A DNA stretch of 64,000 nucleotides from an uncultured Prevotella sp. (GTDB lineage Bacteria; Bacteroidota; Bacteroidia; Bacteroidales; Bacteroidaceae), in NCBI GenBank assembly GCA_900541335.1, contig UQJC01000002.1, positions 81,760 to 145,759 of the forward strand. Direction: 5' to 3'. Below, piece by piece: positions 33,486 through 42,634 of the stretch. A program made the translations under genes and the position numbers. The notes under the pieces are model-generated. The model searched no databases. It saw only the letters and a list, made by a program, of their open reading frames with translations, and had not been told where the DNA came from. Position 1 is the stretch's first letter. Each line of letters opens with the position of its first letter.

Positions 33486-35528
33486 ATGCAAGAAAAGAAA
33501 TTCTCCCGCACCCTGGTGACCGCCGCCCTGCCCTATGCCAACGGCGGTGTGCACATTGGTCACCTCGCCGGCGTTTATGTACCGGCAGACATCTATGTGC
33601 GTTACCTTCGCCTCAAAAAGCGCGAAGTACTCTTTATTTGCGGTTCTGACGAACACGGCGTGCCCGTGACCATCCGTGCCCGCAAGGAAGGATGTACTCC
33701 ACAGGAAGTGGTTGACCGTTACAACAAGGTCATCAAGGAATCTTTCGAGGGCTTCGGCATCTCCTTCGATTTCTTTGGCCGCACTACTTCCGAAGTTCAC
33801 CGTCAGACAGCTTCTGACTTCTTCCGCACACTCTACGACAAAGGTGAATTTGTTGAGAAAGAAAGCGAACAGTACTACGACGAGGAAGCCCACACCTTCC
33901 TGGCCGATCGTTACATCACGGGCGAATGTCCGCACTGCCATGCCGAAGGTGCCTATGGCGACCAATGCGAAAAGTGCGGTACTGCTCTCTCGCCGACCGA
34001 ACTCATCAACCCGAAGAGTACCGTCAGCGGTTCACAACCCGTCCTCCGCAAGACGAAACACTGGTATTTGCCTCTCGACAAGCACCAGCAGTGGCTCGAA
34101 CCCTGGATTACTGAACAGCATAAGGAGTGGCGCACCAATGTCATGGGTCAGTGCAAGAGCTGGTTTGACATGGGACTCCAGCCCCGTGCCGTCAGCCGTG
34201 ACCTCGATTGGGGTATTCCCGTTCCCGTAGAGGGAGCAGACGGAAAGGTGCTCTACGTGTGGTTTGATGCCCCCATCGGCTACATTTCCAACACCAAGGA
34301 ACTCCTCCCCAATGACTGGGAAAAGTGGTGGAAGAGCGACGACACGCGCCTCATCCACTTCATCGGCAAGGACAACATCGTGTTCCACTGCATCGTGTTC
34401 CCCTCGATGCTCAAGGCCGAAGGCTCTTACATCCTCCCCGACAACGTGCCTTCTAACGAGTTCCTCAACCTCGAAGACGACAAAATCTCTACGTCCCGCA
34501 ACTGGGCGGTTTGGTTGGACGAATACCTCGTGGACTTCCCGGGCAAGCAGGACGTATTGCGCTATGTACTCACGGCCAATGCACCTGAGACGAAGGACAA
34601 TAACTTTACGTGGAAGGACTTCCAGGCACGCAATAACAACGAACTCGTTGCCGTCTATGGCAACTTTGTCAACCGTGCCCTCCAGCTCACGCAGAAGTAC
34701 TACGAAGGCGTGGTTCCCGCTGCCGGCGAACTGACGGATTACGACCGCGAAACGATTGCCGAGTTCCAGGGTGTCAAGGCTGAAGTAGAACGCTTGCTCG
34801 AAACCTTCCGTTTCCGCGACGCACAGAAGGAAGCCATGAACCTGGCTCGTATCGGTAATAAGTACCTGGCTGACTCTGAACCCTGGAAGGTCATTAAGAC
34901 CGACCCCGAACGTGTCAAGACGGTGCTCAACCTCTCCCTTCAATTGGTTGCCAACCTGGCGATTGCCTTCGAACCCTTCTTGCCCTTCTCTTCCGAGAAG
35001 CTCCGTGACATGCTTCACATTGAAGAAGCTGAATGGGATCGTCTGGGCAGCACGGAACTCTTGCCTGCAGGCCATGTGCTCGGCAAGCCCGAATTGCTCT
35101 TCGAAAAGATTGAAGACGCTGTGGTCGAAGCACAGGTACAGAAGTTGCTCGACACCAAGAAGGCGAACGAAGAGGCCAACTACAAGGCTGAACCCATCCG
35201 CGAAAACATTCCCTTCGAAGATTTCGAAAAGCTCGACCTGCGTGTCGGCACAGTACTGTCGTGCGAGAAGGTCAAGAAAAGCAAGAAGTTGCTGAAGTTT
35301 GAAATTGCCGATGGCCTTGAAAACCGTACCATCGTCAGCGGCATTGCCCAGCACTATGCTCCCGAGGATTTGGTGGGTAAGCAGGTTTGCTTCGTTGCCA
35401 ATCTGGCTCCCCGCACCATCAACGGCATTGAGAGCCAAGGCATGATTCTCTCGGCTGTCAACTTTGACGACTCTCTCTCTGTCATCACCGTAGACCGCAA
35501 GGTTGCTCCGGGTAGCCAAATCGGCTAA
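33486..35528 (+). CDS. metG: Methionyl-tRNA synthetase
   Basis: This class I synthetase charges initiator and elongator tRNA-Met. The 680-aa protein has [24 protein letters not shown] (HIGH), [10 protein letters not shown], a zinc knuckle [28 protein letters not shown], and [13 protein letters not shown], in which KISTS stands at the KMSKS position. The C-terminal ~100 residues ([20 protein letters not shown] to [11 protein letters not shown]) are a tRNA-binding OB fold of the EMAPII/Trbp111 type that makes the dimeric form. The start was taken at the ATG before [17 protein letters not shown]. Confidence 0.97.
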   Translation: MQEKKFSRTLVTAALPYANGGVHIGHLAGVYVPADIYVRYLRLKKREVLFICGSDEHGVPVTIRARKEGCTPQEVVDRYNKVIKESFEGFGISFDFFGRTTSEVHRQTASDFFRTLYDKGEFVEKESEQYYDEEAHTFLADRYITGECPHCHAEGAYGDQCEKCGTALSPTELINPKSTVSGSQPVLRKTKHWYLPLDKHQQWLEPWITEQHKEWRTNVMGQCKSWFDMGLQPRAVSRDLDWGIPVPVEGADGKVLYVWFDAPIGYISNTKELLPNDWEKWWKSDDTRLIHFIGKDNIVFHCIVFPSMLKAEGSYILPDNVPSNEFLNLEDDKISTSRNWAVWLDEYLVDFPGKQDVLRYVLTANAPETKDNNFTWKDFQARNNNELVAVYGNFVNRALQLTQKYYEGVVPAAGELTDYDRETIAEFQGVKAEVERLLETFRFRDAQKEAMNLARIGNKYLADSEPWKVIKTDPERVKTVLNLSLQLVANLAIAFEPFLPFSSEKLRDMLHIEEAEWDRLGSTELLPAGHVLGKPELLFEKIEDAVVEAQVQKLLDTKKANEEANYKAEPIRENIPFEDFEKLDLRVGTVLSCEKVKKSKKLLKFEIADGLENRTIVSGIAQHYAPEDLVGKQVCFVANLAPRTINGIESQGMILSAVNFDDSLSVITVDRKVAPGSQIG

Positions 35529-35596
35529 CTCGCTTCGATTATATCTCGTTGAAAATTCGGAGAAGAACTCCTTCTTTCTCCATGCTCTAAGTTCTA

Positions 35597-35631
35597 AGCT
35601 TCCGCAGCTCTTTCCTGCGGAAGCTTTTTTT
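35597..35631 (+). terminator. Terminator of metG
   Basis: agcttccgcag (35597-35607) and ctgcggaagct (35615-35625) form a tight stem followed by a run of T. Confidence 0.9.
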
Positions 35632-35686
35632 GTGCGCTCAACACGAGCGATGAATGAAAAGCATTCAACGCGAATACGTTTTTACG

Positions 35687-36230
35687 GTTCACCCCTTGGG
35701 CATTCGACACCTTGTATAGAACATAATCCGTTACCTAGGCTTCCGCTTCGCTCCACCCTGAGCTAAGACCCTATCACCTCTCCAGGATTTCCCTGTACGC
35801 GCTGGCTTTCAAGGAAATAATTACGATACAGGACACTGGAACACGCGCTTGTACATGCTAATCCAATGATGTACATTCGAACACGCACTTGTGTGAACCC
35901 CCGAAGGGGGTGACAGCGACTTTTCCCAGGGTGGAGCGAAGCGAAACCCTGGGAAAAGCATACAGCCATTCAAATACATTCGAACCCCGAAGGGGTGGAA
36001 GCCAATCAGCCCAGAAGGAAAACTGGATGAAACGTATTCAACGAGAATACATTTTTGCTACCACCCCTCCGGGGTTCGATACATTATATAGAACGTTATC
36101 CGTTACCTAGGGTTCCGCTTCGCTACACCCTAGGCTAAGACCCTTTCACCCCTCCGGGGTTTCCCTATACGCGCTGGCTTTCAGTGGGAATAAATACGAT
36201 ACGATACATTAGAACACGTACTTGTATAAG
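35687..36230. repeat. Composite palindromic repeat block II
   Basis: This contains two direct copies (from about 35687 and about 36063) of a ~190-bp unit: gatac-ttatatagaac-ttatccgttac, a cctagg-gcttcgct hairpin (35730-35768, 36101-36140), gacccctttcacccctcc-ggtttccctatacgcgctggctttca, and aataaatacgatac. Between them lies an opposite-facing section with module B at 35920-35957 and module A at 35895 and 35981. The section 35820-35990 is the inverse of 15900-16130 in block I. No gene is present. Confidence 0.85.
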
Positions 36231-36296
36231 CAAGTCCTTTCCCTGTAATTTATCAAGTGAGCCCTACAAGGCAGAATGCCGTATGACCAGCCCTAA

Positions 36297-36842
36297 ATGT
36301 TGGAGATGACTCACCCTGGAACCGTAAAAGAAGGTCTAAACACTGGGGACGACTCATACGGAACCCGTAAAAGAAGGTCTAAACACTGGGGATGACAAAC
36401 ACGGAACCCGTAAAAGAAGGTCTAAACACTGGGGACGACTCACACGGAACCCGTAAAAGAAGGTCTAAACACTGGGGACGACAAATACGGAACCCGTAAA
36501 GACCCATCCCCACACTGGGGACGGCAAACACGGAACCCGTAAAAGGTCATCCCAACACTTGGGACGGCAAACACGGAACCCGTAAAAGGTCATCCCAACA
36601 CTGGGGACGACAAACACGGAACCCGTAAAAGGTCATCCCAACACTGGGGACGGCAAACACGGAACCCGTAAAAACTCATCCCAACACTGGGGACGACAAA
36701 CACGGAACCCGTAAAGACTCATCCCAACACTGGGGACGGCAAACACGGAACCCGTAAAGACTCATCCCAACACTTGGGACGACAAACACGGAACCCGTAA
36801 AGACCCATCCCAACACTGGGGACGGCGCATACGGAAGTCTGG
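36297..36842. repeat. 43-bp tandem array of about 12.5 units
   Basis: The word ggaac recurs at 36318, 36360, 36403, 36446, 36489, 36532, 36575, 36618, 36661, 36704, 36747 and 36790, and gga at 36833. Eleven of these twelve steps are exactly 43 bases. The unit is ACACTGGGGACGRC-AAACACGGAACCCGT-AAAAGGTCATCCCA. The first four units carry gaaggtcta where later ones carry ggtcatccc. In the later units tgggacg/tcatccca and acgg/ccgt can pair, so each unit can fold. There are no unique spacers, so it is not a CRISPR array. It ends about 60 bases before the xerD stop codon. Confidence 0.95.
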
Positions 36843-36899
36843 GAAGGTAGCTCGAAACCCTTTTCAACCAGCTATCTCCCTCCCGTTCGACTTCATCCT

Positions 36900-37814
36900 C
36901 TAGGATTCCTTCCGATTACGCGGCAAGCATTCCAATACCTGTTTTTTGAGAAAGCTACGATCCAGGTGGGTGTAAAGCTGGGTCGTACCGATGCGTTCGT
37001 GCCCCAACATTACCTGAATGGCCCGCAAGTTAGCCCCACCCTCTAAGAGATGGGTCGCAAAAGTGTGACGCAAGGTATGGGGAGATATTTTCTTAGTAAT
37101 CCCGGCCCGTTCGGCGTACACCTGCAAATTGTGGAAGACCGTGATACGTGACAAGTGTTTTCCACGTCGGTGACTCACAAAGACATAGTCCTCTTCACCG
37201 GGTTTCGTCTCAATGTGACAACGGTCGGCATACCAGCATTCCAGTTCCTGCAAGGCACGTTCGGAGATGGGGACTAAGCGTTGCTTCGACCCTTTACCCG
37301 TCACCCGCAGGAACCCTTCCTCTGCAAAGACATCGCTTAACTTCAACATACAAAGTTCACTCACACGCAGTCCGCAACTGTACAACACCTCAATAATGGT
37401 TCGGTCACGCTGACCCTCGGCCTGTGACAAGTCTATGCAGTTCTCCAAGCGGTCTACTTCCTCCATACTCAACACTTCGGGCAAGTGTTCCGGTTTCTTG
37501 GGAGCTTCCAGCAACTCTGTCGGATCGGCCTCCAGGTAACCATCCTCCAACAGAAAACGGTAGAACGAACGAATCCCCGAAATAATGCGGGCGATGGAGG
37601 TCAACGAGATGCCCAAATCATACAGCGATGCTGCGAAACGGTGTAAATCCTCCAACTTCACCTCCAGCACCGGTTTTCCTTCCGTTGCCAAATAATCGAG
37701 CAACTTCGCCAAGTCCTGTTCGTAGGCTTGACGCGTATGCTCAGATAAGCCCTTTTCGAGCAATAAATACGTGCGATAAGCTTCGAGTAAAGAAGAAAGA
37801 GCGGTTTGTTTCAT
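36900..37814 (-). CDS. xerD: Tyrosine recombinase, XerD type
   Basis: This 304-aa site-specific recombinase has an N-terminal SAM-like core-binding domain (LLEAYRTYLLLEKGLSEHTRQAYEQDL, residues 8-34) and a C-terminal catalytic domain with the full set: Arg in SCGLRVSELC, Lys in VTGKGSKQR, His-x-x-Arg in SPHTLRHTFATH, His in MLGHERIGT, and the nucleophile Tyr in TTQLYTH. Length and motifs match housekeeping XerD, which resolves chromosome dimers with XerC at dif. It is the only recombinase here and its 3' end faces the 43-bp array. A good minus-strand promoter lies 32 bases upstream. Confidence 0.92.
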   Translation of the reverse strand: MKQTALSSLLEAYRTYLLLEKGLSEHTRQAYEQDLAKLLDYLATEGKPVLEVKLEDLHRFAASLYDLGISLTSIARIISGIRSFYRFLLEDGYLEADPTELLEAPKKPEHLPEVLSMEEVDRLENCIDLSQAEGQRDRTIIEVLYSCGLRVSELCMLKLSDVFAEEGFLRVTGKGSKQRLVPISERALQELECWYADRCHIETKPGEEDYVFVSHRRGKHLSRITVFHNLQVYAERAGITKKISPHTLRHTFATHLLEGGANLRAIQVMLGHERIGTTQLYTHLDRSFLKKQVLECLPRNRKES

Positions 37815-37845
37815 TAAAAAAAAGCGTTTTGAAAGTGCAATGATA

Positions 37846-37877
37846 CAAATTTATGAGTCATGGCCGAACGGGTACAA
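37846..37877 (-). promoter_or_regulatory. Promoter of xerD
   Basis: On the minus strand, TTG (37877-37875) and TAAATTTG (37853-37846) are separated by 21 bases. Confidence 0.65.
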
Positions 37878-37964
37878 GAGGGAGGTGCCACAAACCTCGC
37901 TTTTTTTACCAGCTATACCCAATAACCTTTACCCCTTTGAATCCCTCATCCACAAAAGATTTCT

Positions 37965-37972
37965 TATCTTTG
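37965..37972 (+). promoter_or_regulatory. -7 element of aroQ
   Basis: TATCTTTG lies 32 bases before the aroQ start and rules against an earlier start at 37840. A TTTG at 37936-37939 is 25 bases upstream, slightly too far for a canonical -33. Confidence 0.5.
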
Positions 37973-38004
37973 CGGCTTCATTAAACCCGATATCCTTAGA
38001 CATT

Positions 38005-38430
38005 ATGAAACTCCTTATCATCAATGGTCCTAACCTCAACCTTTTGGGGCAACGTGAACCCGGAATTTACGGTACAGGAACCATGGAGTCCTGTTTGGAA
38101 ACATTACGGGAACGTTATCCTACAGACGAATTACTCTACTATCAAAGTAATGTCGAAGGCTTTCTCATCGACCGCTTGCAACAAGCTCGGCTCGAAGGCA
38201 TCGAAGGCGTTGTGCTCAATGCGGGCGCCTATACCCACACCAGCATAGCCCTTCACGACTGCATTCGTTCGCTCACGTTTCCGGTCATTGAGGTTCACAT
38301 CTCCAATGTCCACCAACGGGAATCCTTCCGTCACCATTCCGTTATCTCAGCCGCCTGCCAAGGCGTCATCTGCGGATTTGGGCTCGACTCTTACCGTTTG
38401 GGCATTGAGGCACTGCACGGCTTATCTTAA
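38005..38430 (+). CDS. aroQ: 3-dehydroquinate dehydratase, type II
   Basis: AroQ converts 3-dehydroquinate to 3-dehydroshikimate in the shikimate pathway as a dodecamer in the cytosol. The 141-aa protein has the diagnostic start LLIINGPNLNLLGQREPGIYG with the catalytic Tyr, YYQSNVEGFLIDRLQQA, VLNAGAYTHTSIALHDCI and VIEVHISNVHQRESFRHHSVIS with the catalytic His. The length is normal. It is divergent from xerD, and both have their own promoter signals in the 190-base gap. Confidence 0.97.
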   Translation: MKLLIINGPNLNLLGQREPGIYGTGTMESCLETLRERYPTDELLYYQSNVEGFLIDRLQQARLEGIEGVVLNAGAYTHTSIALHDCIRSLTFPVIEVHISNVHQRESFRHHSVISAACQGVICGFGLDSYRLGIEALHGLS

Positions 38431-38459
38431 GGGATAGAGAGATTATAAAGTTCCTTCTT

Positions 38460-38578
38460 AGGCTGATTCTATTCATTATCAGTTGATAAGTTGAAGGTTG
38501 AAGAGTTCAGGTTGAAAGTCATTGGCTTGATGAATAAACTTTAAACTCCTAAACTGTAATTTATAGAACATCCGTTTA
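38460..38578. repeat. Dispersed ~120-bp intergenic repeat, copy 2
   Basis: aggctgattctattcatt through catccgttta parallels 11361-11486 along its length with small indels. Shared runs include agttgataagttgaa and tcctaaactgtaatt. It lies 30 bases after the aroQ stop. The rest of the 38431-38775 gap holds a -7 element for pyk (TATCTTTG, 38675-38682). Confidence 0.65.
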
Positions 38579-38674
38579 AAGATCATGAGTCGCTCGATTA
38601 CTCTCTTGAAACGGCACCAGGTCGGAATATGGAAAGGACACGATCTCGAAATCTCGACTTAAAACAACATATCC

Positions 38675-38682
38675 TATCTTTG
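38675..38682 (+). promoter_or_regulatory. -7 element of pyk
   Basis: TATCTTTG lies 93 bases before the pyk start. No TTG occurs at the right distance upstream. Confidence 0.45.
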
Positions 38683-38775
38683 CGAGCAAGGAATCAGCCG
38701 AAGTTACTTTATAACTGATAGCTCACCCCTCCCCACACTCACACCCCACCCTTCCAAAAACTAAACACCCCACTC

Positions 38776-40215
38776 ATGTACAAAAAAACAAAGATTGTCG
38801 CCACGATTTCTGATATGCGTTGCGACGTAAGCTTGATTCAGCGTCTTTACGATGCTGGTATGAACGTTGTCCGTCTCAATACCGCCCATCAGGATGCCAA
38901 AGGCATGAAGCGCGTGATTGACAATGTGCGCGAAGTGTCCAGCCACCTCGCCATCCTTGTCGACACCAAAGGTCCCGAAGTGCGTACGACCGTTACCGAA
39001 GCTCCCATTGAATTCCACAAGGGCGAAATTGTCAGCATTGTGGGCAATCCGGAACTCATGACTACGCGTTCTACCATTGCCGTAACCTACAAGGACTTCG
39101 TAAAGGACGTACACGTTGGTGCCCATATCCTCATCGACGACGGTGACCTCGGACTCATTGTCGACGACAAAGACGGCAACAGCCTGACCTGTCACGTGGA
39201 AAACGATGCCACCTTGGGTTCACGCAAGAGTGTCAACGTGCCCGGGGTACGTATCAATCTGCCTGCCTTGACGGAAAAGGACCGCAGGAACATTGAGTTT
39301 GCTATCGACTATGATGTGGCTTTCATTGCGCACAGCTTTGTACGTAGCAAGGAAGACGTGTTTGAGGTCCGCAAGATGCTCGATGCCAAGGACAGCGACA
39401 TCCGCATCATTGCTAAGATTGAGAACCAGGAAGGTGTGGACAACATTGACGAGATTCTTGAGGCTGCCGACGGTATCATGATTGCCCGTGGCGACTTGGG
39501 TATTGAAGTGGCTCAGGAACTTATTCCGGGCATCCAGCGTCGTTTGGTTGATAAAGCCATCCGTGCCCACAAGCCTGTGATTGTGGCTACGCAGATGCTC
39601 CAAAGCATGATTCACAATCCGCGTCCCACCCGTACGGAGGTAACCGACATTGCCAATGCCGTTTACTCTCATGCCGATGCCTTGATGCTTTCAGGCGAAA
39701 CGGCCTACGGCGATTATCCCGAAGAGGCGGTTAAGGTCATGGCTACCGTAGCCCTCCAGGCCGAAAGAGACTCCTTCAAGGAATTTGGCGGTCTGGACAT
39801 TCCTCTCTCTGAGAATCCCGATGTTACGGAGTTCTTCTCTAAGGAAGCGGTGATGGCAACCAAGCGCATGAAACTCCGCGCCATCATCATGGACTCTTAC
39901 ACGGGTTGCACCGCACGCTACGTGTCCTCCTTCCGTGGCCAATGCACCATCTTGGCCATTTGCTACAAGGCTAAGACCGTGCGTCACCTTGCCCTCTCCT
40001 ATGGTGTCTATGCCATCTACATGCCGATGAAGAGTTACGGTCACGAGTTCTTGCTCGCTGCCCTGCGCAAACTCTTGTCTGACAACATTGTCCGTCCCGA
40101 GGACCGCATCTGTTACCTTGGTTCGCAACGCAAGGAACAACGCACGTCCTTTATGGAAATGAACATCGTAAAGAATCTCTTCGAAAACGAAGGGGAAGAA
40201 ACTTATCCCAACTAA
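38776..40215 (+). CDS. pyk: Pyruvate kinase
   Basis: This catalyses the last step of glycolysis, PEP plus ADP to pyruvate plus ATP. The 479-aa protein has KTKIVATISDMRCDVSLIQRLYDAGMNVVRLNTAH (residues 4-38, with Asn-Thr-Ala-His in the usual NFSH position), VDTKGPEVRT, the B-domain between about 70 and 170, IIAKIENQEGVDNIDEIL with the catalytic Lys-Ile-Glu, MIARGDLGIEV, and VATQMLQSMIHNPRPTRTEVTDIANAVYSHADALMLSGETA. A C-terminal regulatory domain follows. The stop codon overlaps the left arm of a strong terminator. Confidence 0.96.
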   Translation: MYKKTKIVATISDMRCDVSLIQRLYDAGMNVVRLNTAHQDAKGMKRVIDNVREVSSHLAILVDTKGPEVRTTVTEAPIEFHKGEIVSIVGNPELMTTRSTIAVTYKDFVKDVHVGAHILIDDGDLGLIVDDKDGNSLTCHVENDATLGSRKSVNVPGVRINLPALTEKDRRNIEFAIDYDVAFIAHSFVRSKEDVFEVRKMLDAKDSDIRIIAKIENQEGVDNIDEILEAADGIMIARGDLGIEVAQELIPGIQRRLVDKAIRAHKPVIVATQMLQSMIHNPRPTRTEVTDIANAVYSHADALMLSGETAYGDYPEEAVKVMATVALQAERDSFKEFGGLDIPLSENPDVTEFFSKEAVMATKRMKLRAIIMDSYTGCTARYVSSFRGQCTILAICYKAKTVRHLALSYGVYAIYMPMKSYGHEFLLAALRKLLSDNIVRPEDRICYLGSQRKEQRTSFMEMNIVKNLFENEGEETYPN

Positions 40216-40246
40216 CAAAAAAGGCGCGTCATGCGCCTTTTTTGTT
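40214..40246. terminator. Terminator of pyk
   Basis: aacaaaaaaggcgc (40214-40227) and gcgccttttttgtt (40233-40246) pair perfectly with a 5-base loop and a T-run. The next 200 bases hold a tcg-rich simple region and a small agctcga/tcgagct hairpin (40264-40281) but no gene. Confidence 0.93.
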
Positions 40247-40446
40247 ATCGTAATCATTCGCAAAGCTCGATAATTCGAGCTGTCGGAATAACGAGAGTCA
40301 AAACTTCGAAAGATCGACATCTCGGCATCACGAAATATCGTTCTTTCGACATATCGTCCTCTTGAGATAGCGGCATCTCGCCCTCACCTCCTCCCCCGCA
40401 AAATCACGCCAAGTTTCCTCTTTCCCCAACTCCCCCCAAAAGCCCT

Positions 40447-41067
40447 ATGCAATCCTACATTCTCTCCCACACCACACCTCCCGATCCCTATCTGCAACGA
40501 CTGTACCGCGCCACCCACCTGCACCTGTTGCGTCCCCGCATGGCCTCGGGACATCTGCAAGGCCAACTGCTTCGCATGTTCATGCAGATGATTCGTCCAC
40601 AAACCGTTGTTGAGATTGGCACCTACTCGGGTTATTCTGCCTTGGCCATGGCCTCAGGCATGGAAGCTGGCAGTCGGGTCATTACTTTCGAGATTAACGA
40701 CGAACAGGAATGCTTCACTCGCCCGTGGTTGGAAAATGCCCCCTATCCCGCCCGCGTGGAAATGGTGGTGGGAAATATCTTTGAACTCCTGCCGCCCATG
40801 AACCTCTCGATAGATGTGGCCTTTATCGATGCCAACAAACGGGAATACGTGGAATATTACGAGTTGCTCATGCCCTATCTGCATAGCGGTTCCATCATAC
40901 TGGCAGACAACACCCTGTGGGATGGTCATGTCATTGACTCGGCTTACGACAAAGACCCTCAGACCCTAGCCATCCGCCGCTTCAACGACCATGTGGCCAA
41001 CGACGACCGAGTGGAACAATTGATACTTCCCGAACGCGACGGACTCTCGGTTATTCGCGTCAAATAA
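40447..41067 (+). CDS. SAM-dependent O-methyltransferase (COMT/caffeoyl-CoA type)
   Basis: This 206-aa class I methyltransferase has the SAM-binding motif I VVEIGTYSGYSALAMASG (residues ~55-72), the acidic ITFEIND at the end of strand 2, VAFIDANKREYVEYYE with the metal-binding Asp, and IILADNTLWDGHV with the second metal-binding Asp-Asn pair. It matches bacterial YrrM/catechol O-methyltransferase-like proteins, which methylate small catechols or related molecules. The substrate is unknown. It appears to be a single-gene unit after the pyk terminator. Confidence 0.92.
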   Translation: MQSYILSHTTPPDPYLQRLYRATHLHLLRPRMASGHLQGQLLRMFMQMIRPQTVVEIGTYSGYSALAMASGMEAGSRVITFEINDEQECFTRPWLENAPYPARVEMVVGNIFELLPPMNLSIDVAFIDANKREYVEYYELLMPYLHSGSIILADNTLWDGHVIDSAYDKDPQTLAIRRFNDHVANDDRVEQLILPERDGLSVIRVK

Positions 41068-41254
41068 GACCACTACAGTCCGCTCTTTTCGCCCTTTTCC
41101 TTCCTCCCAACAAGCTCGCCTAACCGCTATCTTATCCTTTTTCGTCCTTACGAAAAGGGCTCATTTTCCGACAATTACCGCTTTTGTTACCGATTTTGCG
41201 GTAAAAACCACCCCCCCTTTCCAAGGAAAACTCAAAGGCTGCATATATTTTTCA

Positions 41255-41262
41255 TACCTTTG
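41255..41262 (+). promoter_or_regulatory. -7 element of the PCMD lipoprotein gene
   Basis: TACCTTTG implies a ~115-base leader. In that leader a stem is visible at 41332-41363 (ggcggggtctcta against tagagtcacgcc, imperfect). The gap 41068-41385 has no other content. Confidence 0.45.
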
Positions 41263-41385
41263 TCCCCGATTTTGCCGAAGCCTCCTTACAAGGCTGTACA
41301 CACACGGTAACGACTTAGCGTAAATTTATAAGGGCGGGGTCTCTATATTTTTAGAGTCACGCCTTCCTATCATTTCCCTATCTAA

Positions 41386-42540
41386 ATGAATAAGCTCCTC
41401 CTATTCCTCCAAGCATTTATCTTGCTTGGCTGCTTTACTTCGTGCATTCAAGACGAACCGCTCAACGCCGAGTGCGACATTACGGGTGTGGACTCCGTAT
41501 GGTTAGGGCAGCATAAGCAAATGATTATCGGCGAACCGATTGTCACCAACGACCATGTCTCTTTCTCCATCCAGCAAGGCACGGACCGCTCGGCCCTGGC
41601 TCCCAAATTTTACCTGACGGAAGGAGCACGCCTGACCATGACAGTCGACGGACAGGAGGTTGATGCCAACGGCGCAACCCGCGACTTTGCTTCGCCTCAG
41701 CAATACACGGTTCACTCACAAGACGGTAAATGGCACAAGACCTATACGGTGGCATTTAATTATCCGACGCCGATTAGCCTACTTAGCTTTGAACACTTCG
41801 AATTAGACCCGACCAAACGCTTTCACGTATGGTTTGAAGTCGATACAAACGACCATCAGAATCCACGCCGCGACTATTGGGCTAGTGGTAACGGAGCCTA
41901 TGCCATCACTGGCATGGGTAAAAAACCGGAGTTATATCCTACCACTAATGCCGCACTGGGAGTTGAAGGAAACTGCGTAAAACTTGAAACACGTCCGACT
42001 GGATCTTTTGGCCAAGCAGCCAAATTACCCATCGCTGCCGGCAACCTCTTTATTGGCCACTTCAACGAACGAATTGCCATGCGTAAACCCAGAGAAGCTA
42101 CGGCATTCGGATTGCAACTCGTTGGTGGAAAGCCTGTCAAACTGACTGGTTACTATAAATACAAAGCTGGTGAAATCTTCACCGATGCACACTACAATGT
42201 TTGTCCCGACCGCAAGGATACAGCTGATATTTACGCTGTAGTCTATGAAGTCGACCCTCAAAAGTTTGTTTCACTCAATGGTGATGATGTACTGACTTCT
42301 GACCGCATTGTCATGATGGCACGTATTGCCGACCCAGGTGAACCGGCTGAATGGAAGCGATTTGAAGAACCCTTCCGCCTCCTTCCGGGCAAAACCTTCA
42401 GCGACGAACGTCTGCGCAACGATGGCTATGCCATTACCGTTGTCTGCACTTCCAGCCGTCAGGGTGCCTACTTCGAAGGGGCTGTCGGCTCTACCCTCTA
42501 TGTGGATGAACTCCGCGTAGTGTGGGAAGGCGAAGAATAA
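41386..42540 (+). CDS. PCMD-domain lipoprotein
   Basis: This 384-aa predicted lipoprotein has a signal and lipobox near LLGC (Cys 16) or FTSC (Cys 20). The first ~115 residues form an Ig-like region (ITGVDSVWLGQHKQMIIGEPIV to WHKTYTVAFNYP). From about residue 120 a jelly-roll-like domain follows (SFEHFELDPTKRFHVWFEVD, YWASGNGAYAITG, CVKLETRPTGSFGQ, AAGNLFIGHFN, FGLQLVGGKPVKLTGYYKYKAG, IYAVVYEVD, LYVDELRVVW), the pattern of the putative carbohydrate metabolism domain (PCMD). The family is linked to glycan-related surface proteins; function not established. A PorT-like barrel gene follows after ~95 bases. Confidence 0.85.
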   Translation: MNKLLLFLQAFILLGCFTSCIQDEPLNAECDITGVDSVWLGQHKQMIIGEPIVTNDHVSFSIQQGTDRSALAPKFYLTEGARLTMTVDGQEVDANGATRDFASPQQYTVHSQDGKWHKTYTVAFNYPTPISLLSFEHFELDPTKRFHVWFEVDTNDHQNPRRDYWASGNGAYAITGMGKKPELYPTTNAALGVEGNCVKLETRPTGSFGQAAKLPIAAGNLFIGHFNERIAMRKPREATAFGLQLVGGKPVKLTGYYKYKAGEIFTDAHYNVCPDRKDTADIYAVVYEVDPQKFVSLNGDDVLTSDRIVMMARIADPGEPAEWKRFEEPFRLLPGKTFSDERLRNDGYAITVVCTSSRQGAYFEGAVGSTLYVDELRVVWEGEE

Positions 42541-42634
42541 GTCATGAAACCCTATAACGGAATGACTGCCTCCCCTTCAAATAACTTCATAACCACATAA
42601 CCCCTCGAGTAACCTCATAACCGATTTCTCCACA

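Noticed and set aside
32277..33965. 562-codon open frame antisense to the LRR lipoprotein and metG
   Set aside because: It spans two well-supported genes on the other strand and an intergenic gap, and has no motif.
34032..35519. 495-codon open frame antisense to metG
   Set aside because: It is a mirror of codon bias in metG; no signature residues.
36297..36842. Possible CRISPR array beside a recombinase
   Set aside because: Units are contiguous and 43 bp with the whole unit repeated. There are no unique spacers and no cas genes.
40261..40390. tcg-rich simple sequence before the O-methyltransferase gene
   Set aside because: Words such as tcgacatctcgg recur loosely, but no fixed unit or period could be defined.
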